From Cranoglanis bouderius (lineage: Eukaryota; Chordata; Actinopteri; Siluriformes; Cranoglanididae), in assembly GCA_023630585.1 (NCBI GenBank), contig CM042555.1:12588501-12652500 (forward strand): 64,000 bases of DNA, written 5' to 3'. The notes under the pieces are model-generated. The model did no database searches, was not told where the DNA came from, and worked only from the letters and a program-made list of their open reading frames with translations. Positions 1-12,293 of this stretch are shown one piece after another (position 1 is the stretch's first letter; each line of letters starts with the position of its first letter). The position numbers and the translations under genes were made by a program.

Positions 1-80
1 GAATTAATTCAGGAGTCATATGAAATAATGCTGAATGATATAGAAAAAATATAATGTTACAGTTATTATATGTCTACACA

Positions 81-390
81 GTGGGCACGATAGCATAGTG
101 GTTAGCATATTTGCTTCGCACCTCCAGGATTGGGGGTTTGATTCCCACCTCTGCTCTGTGTGCATGGAGTTTGCATGTTCTCCCCGTGCTTTGGGAGTTT
201 CCTCTGACTGCTCCAGTTTCTTCCCCCAGTCCAAAGACATGAGCTGAAGGCTGATTGGCATCTCAAAAATTGACCATAGTGCCCTGCGATGGGTTGGCAC
301 CTTGTCCAGGGTGTCCCCTACCTTGTTCCAGAGTCCCCTGGGATAGGCTCTGGGGTAGTAGGATAAGCAGTACAGAAGATGGAAGGATAT
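81..390 (+). repeat. Dispersed teleost repeat, GTGGTTAGCA type
   Basis: Carries the widespread fish-repeat pattern: AGTGGTTAGCA, then TTTGATTCCCA, GGAGTTTGCATGTTCTCC, CAGTCCAAAGACATGAG, and GGATAGGCTCTGG at the end. Partly diverged. Related copies occur at 6730-6996 (same strand) and at 11440-11700 and 11872-12196 (opposite strand). I do not assign a superfamily. Confidence 0.7.
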
Positions 391-3300
391 TTCAACAGAG
401 CAATGTGTCACAGTTAAAGAATGATCTATATTAATTGAACTAAGATGTATTTTGTTTATTGTGCAAATTCCATGATTGAGCTAAACATCAACAGAAAACT
501 CATCTGGAACCTCATTTGAGAAATCAGAGTGATAATCTCTAATTGGTCTTTGTTAAAGGGCTCATTTGTGTATTGCAGGTTTCTGGGATATCAACACTGC
601 AAAGAGCAATAATGCAATAACAGGTCTAAGCCCTATTCAAATGTAAAAAGTCATCGATATAAGGGTCATCGATATAAGGTTTCATTTTTGGCATCCACAT
701 CAGATTTTTTGGATGATAATATTAATATTTGCTGGTAACAAACGTTGGAACTTTGTGGTGCCGTGTACAATAGTACTACCAGTGGTCATAAGAAAAATAC
801 ACAAAAATGTTATCTGATTTTTCTCTTCCCCAAACTGTAGATTCATGTAACCTGTTAGTGACAGTCGTGTCAGATGATTACAGAGAGTGAAACGGTTTTC
901 ACTGTAATGATTGTGAATGAGGTGAATTATTTACTCTACAAATTATGCAAAAGACAGATGAAAGAACCAAATGTTTCATAAAAGGTTTGGTTTGAATGAA
1001 AGGATTACACATTTTTTGTTTGTCATGTTTGGTATTTGTAGGAAACGTTTATTAACCTGAAAGCTTATACAGGACTTTGGTTCTATAATTTAGCTGCAGC
1101 TTGTGCTGATAATTCATTGAAACATATTGGAGATGCCGGCTGAACCAATGGGGAGCAACAGGAGCTGCACTGGAGCAGCCACCCTGAGGTTTTTGGAGAT
1201 AACTTTCAAAACTATGATACATATGCTGCCTGTGAAACAGGTATTTCTACCACTGGCTAAACTGTACTCAGTCTGTTAGCATATTTGATCATTTCAAGGA
1301 CAGAGACCTCCAGAGGGCACATGAGCTCTGGGAAAGACACCAGCAGGGCTGCAGACATAGTGTCGAGAACCAGCCACAGTATATTGTGGTTTTCATCCAC
1401 AGTCCCCATGACATGTGGCCTATTTAGGCAAAAATCAGGGGACTGGTTTGGAAATGTCACAAGCAGGGGGATAAGTAAATGGGTCAGATAGGAGTGTTTG
1501 TGCAACCTTCTACTACAAGGTTAAATGATGAAATGTTGAACATCCTGCAGTGTATTAGAGTAATGTCAGACTAAAGCTCTCACTTGCAGCCCTCCAGGGG
1601 GCCAATATGTTTACCAGGCACAGATAAAGGGGGAAAAAACGTGCATAGATGTAATATAGAAGGAAAATTCAGAGGAGTGCAAATAACAGATACTGTGGAG
1701 GATCTGAAGGAAAGAGTATTAAAATATTTTTACTCTATATTCTTAAATGTAAGAGATTTTATAGTATTAAGAGACTAGTTAAAAGACTAGCTGACTAGTT
1801 TGTTTAGCATTACTGACTGAGTACCAATACTTTCTCCAAGACAGTTAGCTTAGTTAGTTTAGTTGTAGCTGTCTGTTCCTCCTATAACCTGTCTCTGTTT
1901 CTGGTCAGTTGGTGGAAACTCAATCTGGCAGAACATGTATCATGTCGATCAGCAGAGATATGTTTGGAGCCCTACATTTGCTTCTGTAGTTTTATGCTGG
2001 AAGTCTACAGCATAAAATCTTTTTTTCTCTGTAAGAATCTGCCTCAAACCACATTCAGTTAAAAAAAACTGGATAATGTTGTCACTTAATTAAATGACAA
2101 CATTAAACTATGTATTGAACATATTAAACTGATTAAACCACAAAGACAACGTAAAATTGTAAATACAGATTACACCTGTTACTTTATAATATAATTTCAA
2201 CATGTGATATGTATTAACTACGTTGATTAATGCATGTATACAAAGATTTTAGAAGAGATAGACTTCCAATACCAAGATATTAGCCAAAAAGTTCTTTGCT
2301 GATCAACCACCTTTGAACTAAAATTTAATCTATCTAAAAGTTGACAAAGGAAAATAAATTACTAAATTTGTCTTTGATAAAGTTTTGGTACCCAGTAAGT
2401 AGTGAACACAAACTAACTGAGTGCTAAGATATACTAGATATGGTTGTGAAGGATTTGAAAAAAATCTCTGTAGGAAAAAACAGACATTCACTGCGGCTCA
2501 CTGCTGCTCACTGCTGCTCATTGCTGTTCATTGCTGCTCAGTAAAAGGCTGTATTAATAATGCTGTATAATATTTAAAATATTATATAATATTTTACCTT
2601 TAAGAATACAGGGTAAAAATAATTGAATACTCTTCCTCTCACTTAGTCTTTGATATTTGCAATTCTCCTCATGTTACTTCTATGCATTTTGTGGAACCAA
2701 GAGCTGTTGCACTGGGTTCTGCAAAAATAAAAAATAATCCACATTAAAACATTTGTTAACAGTGAGTAATCTGATGTGAATGCCAAAAATGAAACTTTTT
2801 ATATTTGAAAGCCAGGGGGCTTTAGCCTTGCTAGCCTATTTATACCAGCCACTTGGACTAGGATATGCCTCATTTGTAAGTCACTTTTCCATCTGTCAGA
2901 GCCTGTACCACTGCAAGTGGAACTACAGTCTTGGTGTGAAATCCTGAGAGGTGCAATCAGTCATGACAAAACTAGGCCACACTGTTCTCACATGCACGCA
3001 GGCAGAGTAGGCAACAAGGCCAACAACATATCAGCATCCATCTGCCTGCAATCTTTGCATGAGGAATTCTTCAGGAATCTGCAGCACCTAAAGGACTTAA
3101 TCTTGCTAAGCCTTAGAGCATTACTTAAATTCTTGCAGTGCTAAGCATGCGCAAGATTAACTCCCAACTGGCACAGTTTGGCCTTTCCTTCTGTGGAAAG
3201 CAAGTTGTGGCTTACAATAACAGAGGAAGTGCCAACATATTGCTAAGGGTCTATACAGCAATCAGCACCAGGCATGATGATCAGCCTGCTGCTAAATGTT

Positions 3301-3494
3301 AACTGACAAAGACAGCAACGATGGAGCAACGATGTTGGAATAAAACTTCTATTATTAAAGCAGTAGTTTGGTGAAAAATCTAAGTTCTCCTTCCACTTAC
3401 CTGTAATGTAGCTGATGAGCCAAGACATATTGGTGTCCATTGTTTGCTGCTTTAATTTTGTACTGGAGATATGAGGCTAATGTAGTTTATCTCA
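391..3494. other. Non-coding stretch, nothing recognised
   Basis: AT-rich DNA with no exon-like block or transposon that I can name. Small features only: a short CTGCTCA/CTGTTCA tandem at about 2491-2540 and isolated short open frames (for example 1257-1505, minus) without recognisable protein similarity. Confidence 0.4.
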
Positions 3495-3650
3495 TCCAAA
3501 ATCACTCACTCACTTTCAGTAATCGCTTTGTCCTTGTCAGGGTAGTGGTGGATCTGGAGCCTATCCCAGGAACACTGGGCACGGGGCAGGAATACACCCT
3601 GCATGGGACACCAGTGTCTTTCAGGTCACCACACACACACACTTAAAACC
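3495..3650 (-). repeat. Dispersed repeat fragment
   Basis: Contains GTAATCGCTTTGTCCTTGTC, TGGTGGATCTGGAGCCTATC and GGGGCAGGAATACACCCTG, typical of the terminal part of the same group of dispersed fish repeats, ending in a (CA)n tail. An opposite-strand fragment of this tail lies at 8377-8424. Confidence 0.6.
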
Positions 3651-4481
3651 CTCCAAATTTGAATAGGAAAGCTGGAAATGATGCAGATAATATTGCAACT
3701 TCAAATTTGTCTCTGGTATTCAAGATATGATTTAAAGAGAGTATATGGAGATTTGGGAATTTATTTAAAGTGGCATTTAAGGTGAGACTTTCATTATTTG
3801 TTAGCTGCATTAGCCTCATTCCGAATCAAACGTTGGACGCCAAACATTTCTTGGATGATCAATTACATCTGAAATAAGAAGGAAAGTGTTCAGACAAAGT
3901 TCAGCTAAATGGGTAGAAAATGATAGATGAGCACCAGTATCAGTCCTGACTGTAAATTTATAGTGTAACGTATCACATTCAAAGTTTAACATGACAGATG
4001 AATGCTGTAGATTAGAAAAGTCCAGGGAGGAGACATAACAGATGTTAGATGCTTTTATTTAAAGTACATAGAAGCAAAGGAGAAAACAAACCAAGGGCCC
4101 CAATATTGTCAGTCTGGCAGCGCTAGGATAAACTCACAAACTTCCTGTCAATAGTGCAGAACTTTAAACACTAAACTACCAGTATCCATGACATGGCTGT
4201 GTGTATGTGGCAAGACATAATGATAGAGGGACAGGACAAGGACGAGAGGAATGAAATGCTGAAACCAGCCACCTGCTGTTGGAGAGGCAGATGGGCCTGT
4301 AGAGAGCTGCATTTCCTGAGCCACCTGCAGTTAAGCAAAATTAGCTCAACAGCCACAAACCCTCTTATAACTCCCAGATATGTCATTCCTCTGAAGCGGT
4401 CTTATTTACATATTGATTATATGTATGTGTATATGATCAATCTTATATGTAGGCTAATGATGTAGGCTTTTTCTAAATAGA

Positions 4482-5048
4482 GCCATATCACCCTGCAGTT
4501 CTCACCTGGGTTCTCAATGAATATAAGCAGGGTTGTATCTGGATGGGAGACCTCCTGGGGAAAACTAAGGTTGCTACTGGAAGTGGTATTAGGGAGGCCA
4601 GTAGGTGGTGCTCTCCCTGTGGTCTGTGTAGGTCCTAATGCCCTAGAATAGTGATGGGGACACTACACTATAAAAGCACTGTCTTTTGGATGAGACGTTA
4701 AACCGAGGTCCTGACTCTCTGTGGTCATTAAAAATCCCAGGTCACTTCTCGTAAAGACTAGGGGTATTACTCTGGTGTCCTGGCGAAATTGCCCCATTGG
4801 CCCTTACCTATCATGGCCCCCTAATAATCTCTATCCCTGAATTGGCTACATATCTCTCCTCTCCACCAATAGCTGGTGTGTGGTGGGTGTTCTGGCGAAC
4901 TATGGCTGCTGTCACATCATCCAGGTGGATGCTACACACTGGTGGTGGTTGAGGAGATTTCCCATCCCATACTATGTAAAGCGCTTTGAATGTCTAGAAA
5001 ACACTATATAAATGTAACAAATTATTATAATTATTATTCTTATTATAG
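4482..5048 (+). mobile_element. SINE3-like retroposon with 5S rRNA-derived head
   Basis: The head (4482-4560) reads GCCATATCACCCTG, ATAAGCAGGGTT and TGGATGGGAGACC, which line up with the 5S rRNA start and internal control region. The body contains GATGAGACGTTAAACCGAGG, and the tail has GTAAAGCGCTTTGAATGTCT and ATATAAATG followed by (ATT)n-like DNA. This matches the 5S-derived SINE3 group known from zebrafish; about 570 bases, apparently near full length. The diverged control boxes make it a retroposon copy rather than a 5S gene. Confidence 0.8.
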
Positions 5049-5083
5049 ATCTAGAGTCACAACCATTTCTCAATTTGCATATA

Positions 5084-5879
5084 CACAGATCAATCATAAC
5101 ATTAAAACCACCTGCCTAATATTGTGTAGGTCCCCCTTGTGTCACCAAAACAGCTCTGACTCGTCGAGGCATGGACTCCATAATACCTCTGAAGGTGTGC
5201 TGTGGTATCTGGAGCCAAGACGTTAGCAACAGATTCTTTAAGTTCTGACTTGCCTTCTTCCCATAGTGCATCTTGGAACCATCTCTTCCGCAGGTAAGCG
5301 ACACACACGCACCCGGCCATCCACATGATGTAAAAGAAAACGTGATTCATCTGACCAGGCCACCGTCTTCCATTGCTCCATGGTCCATTTCTGATGCTCG
5401 GTGGTGGACAGGGGTCAGCATAGACACTCTGACCAGTCTGCGGCTACGCAGCCCCATACGCAGCAAGCTGTGATGCACTGTGTGTTCTGACACCTTTCTA
5501 TCATAGCCAGCATGAACGTTTTCAGCTATTTGTGCTACAGTAGCACTTCTGTGGGATTGGACCAGACAGGCTAGCCTTCGCTCCCCACGCGCATCAGTGA
5601 GCCTTGGGCACCCATGACCCTGTCGCCGGTTCACCGGTTGTCCTTCCTTGGACCACTTTTAGTAGATACTAACCACTGCATACCGGGAACACCCCACAAG
5701 ACCTGCTGCTTTGGAGGTGCTCTGACCCAGTCATCTAGCCATTTCTCCTGCTTCCAACACATCAACTTTGAGAACTGACTGTTCACTTGCTGCCTAAAAT
5801 ATCCCACCCTTTGACAGGTGCCATTGTAACGCGATAATCAATGTTATTCACTTCACCTGTCAGTGGTTTTAATGTTATG
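5084..5879 (-). mobile_element. Tc1/mariner element, internally deleted
   Basis: Terminal sequences CATAACATTAAAACCACCTG (left) and CAGTGGTTTTAATGTTATG (right) are inverted copies. Between them lies a minus-strand transposase remnant with recognisable pieces (QGHGCPRLTDARGERR, ATVAQIAENVHAGYDRK, and near the left end a stretch ending GTYTILGRWF). At about 790 bases it is roughly half the usual 1.6 kb, and the central catalytic region is missing. A same-family fragment lies at 37825-38405. Confidence 0.85.
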
Positions 5880-6075
5880 TATAATGTTCCAATTTATTAG
5901 GAACACATGCACACCTACTCATTAATGCAATCAGCACAATGTATAGAATAATGTACTGTAGATACAGGTCAAGAGCTTCAGTTAATGTTCACATCAAACA
6001 TAATGGGCAAAAACATTATCTCAGTGACTATGACTGTGGCATAGTTGATGGTGTATTTTTCCCAAATTAGTCAGT
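5880..6075 (+). mobile_element. Tc1-like element, 5' fragment
   Basis: Reads TTTATTAGGAACACATGCAC, ATACAGGTCAAGAGCTTCAG and TTAATGTTCACATCAAACAT, the start of a different Tc1-like family. It aligns with the larger remnant at 63383-63945. Truncated after about 200 bases and placed directly against the preceding element. Confidence 0.7.
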
Positions 6076-6729
6076 ATCACTTTATTTCTAGATGATTCTG
6101 ACTGTAAATCACACTCTGCCCTGCTCCAATAGATTGGAAGTGTTGATCTTTTTAAAGTGCCTTTGATGGTTTGAAGTGACAGTACAGGTACAACAGACCT
6201 TCTGAACCTTCAAAACCTTTCGACTGGTGGTGTACATTCAGTATCAAATAATCTTTAATGCTAAAGTGAATCAAAGAAACTAAGTGACTGGTGCGGCATT
6301 ACATACTGTATTCTGCTGTCATCTAGCCAATCTGTAATTATACTCAGATCCTGTAAGGGGAGCTATTGAATTAGAAGTGTGAGGAGTGACTAAGCAGGGC
6401 AGCAGAACAGTTTTGTGTCTCAGTTTCATCTTGTCTTCTCCTAGATCTGATCAGTTTAAACTCTGCTTTATGGTTTGTTCTAAAGAGAAGTAAACCTGGT
6501 TGACATTACTAAAGCAGCAGCACTAGCTCCAGATATAACCAAACACATTGTAGTAAGATTCACATGGATATCATACTTTGTATGAACTGTCCCCCCCCCC
6601 CCCCCCAATCATCTTTCACCTGGAATAATTTTATAAAGAAATGTTTTATAAAGGCTGTGTAGTACATTTGAAGGGATGTGCTACACCTGGAAAACATTTT
6701 TTTTTTTTTTAGGAATCCACTGTATACTA

Positions 6730-6996
6730 GGGGGGCACAGTGACTTAGAGGTTAGCACGTTGGGGGTTAGATTCCGATCTCCGCCCTGTATGTGTGGAGT
6801 TTTAATGTTCTCCTTGTGCTTCGAGGGTTCCTCCGGGAGCTCCAGTTTCCCTCCTCAGTCCAAAAGACATGAACTGTAGGCTGTTTGGCATTTCCAAATT
6901 GTCCGTAGTGTGTGAATGTGTGTGCGATTGTGTCCTGTGATGGTTTGGCACCCCGACCAGGGTGTCCCCCGAGTTCCTGGAGATAGGCTGCAATGG
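6730..6996 (+). repeat. Dispersed teleost repeat, GGTTAGCACG type
   Basis: Same family as 81-390: GAGGTTAGCACGTTGGGGG, GATTCCGATCTCC, CAGTCCAAAAGACATGAACT, GTGATGGTTTGGCACC, GGAGATAGGCTGCAATGGAT. Plus orientation, moderately diverged. Confidence 0.7.
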
Positions 6997-8858
6997 ATGG
7001 ATGGATTATCTATACTAGTACTAGAACGAGTTGTCTCTGTAAGGTGACCTTCATATTTAAAGGTTTTGTTTTGGTAGATGTAGGCAATTTTGTTACTATT
7101 GCAGTAACTTCTTTTCAGCATCTCAGCTGTTTGTTAGCGTGTGTGTTCGACTCTCAGCTGTTGATACGAGGCTGTATGACAAGGAGGATCCGCTGCACTG
7201 CTGCATGTAGAACGTGCTGTATGTAGTCAAGTCAGCAGATGCAATCAGTTAATAGGATAAATGCAAATGAATCTTAATGAACCACAGACATGTAGGAATG
7301 TTTACTGTATATCACCACACATTTGTAGTGGCTTGCAGATATTTCTATTATTATTATTTTATTATTATTATTTTATTTATTTATTTATTTACAATTTGTA
7401 AAATGGATGTATAAAATGCAGTGCAGAGTAATCTGATAATATGAAGGTAGAGTAAGATTTCATAAAACAATTTCAGACAGGCAAATAAAATATTGTAAAC
7501 AGTCAGAAAAATGGCAATGAGTTATTTGGGAGCTGAATCTGTTGCAAATTTACCTGCATACAAATATGGGTTTTATTGCAATTCTTAAACACATACATTA
7601 CAAATATTAAAAACCAAAAAAAAAAAAAAAAATTTGCATGCAGTTCCCATGCTGCACCAGACTGGCTTAAAATCAGTCTGAAGAAGAAGAAGAAGGAAAA
7701 AAAAAAAAAACTTCATACTGTTCACATTTTGGAAAGATAATAAATAAAGTGAGAAAGAATCAATGCAATGGGTTTGTGCATAATTAAGATAAACAGAAGA
7801 ATTTAATTTCACTTAGATCTGAGATTCTCAGGTATTTAGCTGGAGTCTGTTACTGAAGCACTGCCCATGATGCCACCGTTAGCAGCACTGGGACCCTCCA
7901 ATAATACATACCATACCCAGTGTACATTTATCAGAGTGACCATTATCTGATTTACACTGAATACTTTATAACATTAACACTAACCCACTTCATTTAGTGC
8001 ACATCAGACCACAGCAACAGGACAAAAATACAGATAAACTGACATTAACACTGGGTTGTTTGTAAAACAGTGTGAGCACCTTTCAGTGAGGTCAGTTAGA
8101 TAAAATAAAGTCCCAGAAGGATGAGGTCACAAGGTATGTTTAATGAGAGCCATGAGACCAGCTAAGTGAATGAGGAGCAGCTCTCATGTGATCCTTAGCT
8201 TACATCACTGAAGCATAAATACGTTCAGACCAAGTAAAAATTGGAACTTTTTTTCACTGGTAGAAGACACTGGTCTTCTACAGTGAAAAATATAAGGAAA
8301 AAAGTATGATGGCTCAGCGAAAAACACAGCAGTCCAGTAAACACAGATATTCAGCCACTGTTCCTGGAACAGGCTCAGGATCCACCACGACCCTGACCAG
8401 GATAAAGCGCTTACTAGAGACTTAATACTATGAGAGAAATGAATCAGTATTAATGTGGGAGAACATTTCAGAAATCCAATACGGGAACTTACCTGTAGGT
8501 TTATGGATAGATATTTGGTTAGAGAACAAAAATCTGAAGAAAAGTATATGTATGTGGAGAGTTTTAAATGGAGAGAGCAAGTAAGCATGATTTCTCCTTT
8601 TTTCCGTCTCACAACTTAGAGTATACTAACATGATGGACTTTGACTTCACTATTTCAAAGACAATAAAATCATTAATAGTAACAATGCTTTCATAGTATC
8701 AGTATCAGTATATGTAGCTTCACACACCAATCTCAAATCACAAGTTTATCCAGGCCATGAGCAGCTCCACCTAGTCGAGCGAAACAGTAGCCAAAAAAAG
8801 TACATTTTAAAATATAAAATTCATGTAAAAGTCACTCTTGTGAAATTATAACCCACTG
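6997..8858. other. Non-coding DNA downstream of slc22a31
   Basis: AT-rich, with simple ATT/TTTA tracts near 7340-7390 and A-rich runs near 7614-7710. A fragment at 8377-8424 (CAGGATCCACCACGACCCTG) is the tail of a dispersed repeat. The part next to 8859 should include the slc22a31 3' UTR, whose end I cannot place. Confidence 0.4.
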
Positions 8859-9288
8859 TTATGATGAGACATCGTGGCCATCCTGTGAAGTGCCATTACT
8901 CTGCAGCAGCGGCTGAGATGTCACTGCGATCCTGTACGGCACTGTGTCCTGGGTGAGCATCTTCCTGGTGGCGCTGAGCAGGCGCGAGTAGTTCTCCGGG
9001 TTGTACTGAGAAGGTGGATGGTGGCAGTGGAGCAGTGGGAGATCATCTCTTCCTCTTCTGGAGAGGAAGAGTGGAGGCCGGCGCAGGCTCTCTCCGTCTC
9101 TCAGAGAGTCAGCCAGGGCCTTGCGCTTGCTCTCAGGCAGCAGCATGATGCAGAGCACGGAGAGCACGGCGAACGAGGCAAACACCACGTGGTGCAGGAA
9201 GTAGCCGCTGTTGTTCTGCAGCTCCATCAGCGATGAAGCGGCTGTGCCCACGCTGCCAGCAGCCATCACCAGACCTAGAGTGCCACCC
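8859..9288 (-). CDS. slc22a31: slc22a31 coding exon 9 (last)
   Basis: Begins GGTLGLVMAAGSVG, the last membrane segment, then LLPESKRKALADSL as in other SLC22 members, and an unusually long polar tail of about 90 residues before the TAA. Acceptor TCTCAG. No clear AATAAA follows closely, so the 3' UTR end is not assigned. Confidence 0.9.
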
Positions 9289-12261
9289 CTGAGACGGACA
9301 GACCAGAACAGTCATGAGCAAGGCAGACTGGAACTTTCTAATGTGTTCATTTTAATGTAAAAAGGTAATGTCTATTGCTTACCGTACGACAGTAGGCATG
9401 ACTTCACTGGCGAAGAACACGCTGAGCATGGCCAGAGCCTGAGAGGAGAGAAGTCCTACGAATGACAGCACCAACACCAGTCCTCCACGCAGGTCTGACA
9501 GGACAGAGGCAAAGTTGGTCACTATGTAATGTATAGATTTATGTACAATGTAACGTCTGAACGTATCAAACTGATTTCTGAATCAGCTTGGACTTGGCAA
9601 AGAAGTTTCTCTGTTTCTTTGAGCTGTGAATCCATATCAGTAACCTCTTTGACCAGATGCCATCGGAATGCTACAGGTGGCACGACCCCCCTCTTCTCAC
9701 TCACACACACACACACACACACGCGCGCACACACACAATGGAAGAATCTCTTTTGAATGTAACATGTAATTATATGTAATTATTTGATGTCCAAATAGTG
9801 TGATGTTTTCCTATTTGCATATATTGTGTGTTTATGTAACCTAACTATAATGATTTTAGATAGTTTAATTTAGGATATTATTTTAAATGTCTGTAACCAT
9901 GTTTCACCTTTTAATATTTTCATAAGTCCATCGAATTTGGTATGTAATTAATCGTCTCGCGATGCCCCGATCGATTATGCATATCACATTACAATGGGAT
10001 ACATTATTTCATGCTTTTTCTTAATCGCATACATAATACAGTTTAAACTGGCTCCTCCCAGGACATGCAAATTCAGGTCTGAGACCAGACAAAGAGAGTT
10101 CATCCCACCAACAAATCCAACTTCCTGATTGGCCAATAGCCCAAAGAGGCGTGTGCGTTGGTGTTGTCTTTAAAACAACACCACGCTTTGAAATCACCAC
10201 TTCACAACTTCCACTACTACAGTCTTCAAGGCAGACTCTCCCTACACACTCTTCACTCTTTCCGGTTTCCCTCCCCCGGGTGGAAGAGGAAGCCACACTC
10301 TCTCTCCGGACAGGATGCAACTGCCTCACGGCCCATGCCTTTTCAAACGGCACGACGAACCAGCGAACTCGACACGACCTCGCGCGAACTTTCAAACCGA
10401 CAACACCCAAGCCATGCAAGTATAGTTAATGGATCTATACATGCGTTAAGACTGTACCCCTGTTTACAGGAGATTTCGTTGCTGGTTTTGAAAAAGGCTA
10501 ATTAATTGTTGTTTTTGTCTGTTACCCTCTTCCTTTCATTACTTTCTCTCTAATCTCTCTCTCTTCTTGTATATAGATGTACATATGTAGTGTTTGCTTA
10601 GAGTTAGTTGTGTGTATCCGTAGTTACACCTAGTTATTAAAATCTATTATAACCACGCTTGATTGTCTCTGTTTTGGTCACGTGATGAGTCACTTCTACA
10701 CTGCAAGACCGCTTTTGAAACGGAGATTCCTTCCTGGCCAGAAGGATAAACTCCCTCTTTAGAGTTCATAATTCTAAACTAGACTACAGTTAATCTTAAA
10801 AGCTGATCTAGACCACATACATAGTCATAATTAATTATAATCCATTGTAGTTAATTATCTATATGTATATGTGCACATACATGAATTCCCTTTCACGGCT
10901 GATGTATATTTATAACTGGTCACAACACGCGTTGATTAGATATATAGATATATTTCACGCCATTCGAGCTAATTCCTTACATAAATTGGAGAATACATTT
11001 AAACGTGTTAAACATCTTTTAATTCGTTACATGAATTGTAACCGGTGGAGAATATATTTTAAACGTTGCAGATTCATCCGATTTACTACATATTCTGGTA
11101 GATAATGCGGGCACGCTTTAAAACTCTTGTCTCCTTTAAAAAGGTACTTTGAATCCAAGCGTGCGCTTCTGTTCTGTTTCGTTTCATTTTTTTAAAAAGC
11201 TGATTCCTTACATGTTATGTACATAATTAATTTTTAAATATAAAATATTAAAAATACATTTTTTAATGATAGACACTTCAAAATATGCTGTTGCATATTT
11301 CTTTAAAATTTGTTTTTGCTTTCACATTTGTCCTAATTTACCTTAAACCTGGCATATACTGGGGTCATCGTTCTGTTTGAAATTTGGTGATTTCCTGTCA
11401 ATGCACCTTTTGTTTAATTAATTAATTACGATCTCGTCCATTGGGAACATTGGGCACAATACAGGAATATACCATGAATGGGATGTCAGTCCATTGCAGG
11501 GCACAGTGTGCACATACGCATTCATACCCGGGACAATTTAGGATAGCCAATCCACCAATGTTTTTTGGAGGTGGGAGGAAACCAGAGAACCCAGAAGAAA
11601 TCCACAGGGACACGGTGAAAAAGTGAAACTCCATTCATATTTCGGGATTGAACTGGGGACCTTTGAGCTGTGAGGTGGTAACACTGCCCAGCCAAGCACC
11701 TCTTAATATTATAATATATGTAATATAGAGTTCTACACTTTACCTTGAATGCGAAGTCTACAAATATGCAAACTGGACAAACCCACCCCCCTAACCCTGC
11801 ATATCCATATCTTTCCCTTAGTGTAATCTAGAAAAAATATTTTATTTGCTAACTCTGTTAAATGACCAGATAATCCATCCGTCCATTTTCTGTACCGCTT
11901 ATCCTACACAGGGTCGCGGGGATCCCAAGGGACTCGGGGCACAAGGCAGGGGACACCCAGAATGGGGTGCCAACCCATCGCAGGGCACAATCGCACACAC
12001 CTTCACATGCCCATACACACTACGGACAGTTTGGAAATGCCAATCAGCCTAAAATGCATGTCTTTGGATTGGTGGAGGAAACCAGAGTACACAGAGGAAA
12101 CCCTCGAAGCACGGGGAGAAAATGCAAACTCCGTGCACACAGGGTGGAGGCTGCGAGGCAAGTGTGCTAACCCCAAAGTCACCGTGACCCCCATGACCAG
12201 ATTATTTCTAACGTAATTGCAGTCTCATGTGTAAAGGTACTGTACATGATGATGATGATAA

Positions 12262-12293
<32 letters not shown>

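Noticed and set aside
1257..1505. 82-codon minus-strand frame, considered as an exon of a neighbouring gene such as cadherin 15
   Set aside because: No cadherin-like sequence and no convincing splice borders.
4482..4600. 5S rRNA gene
   Set aside because: Control boxes are diverged and the sequence continues into a SINE body and tail; it is a 5S-derived retroposon.
8205..8612. 135-codon minus-strand frame downstream of slc22a31
   Set aside because: Contains a dispersed repeat fragment, lacks recognisable similarity and sits in the expected 3' UTR or flank.
10021..10505. Overlapping open frames of 92-132 codons in slc22a31 intron 7
   Set aside because: Frames on both strands overlap in a GC-richer non-coding block, with no domain or splice support.
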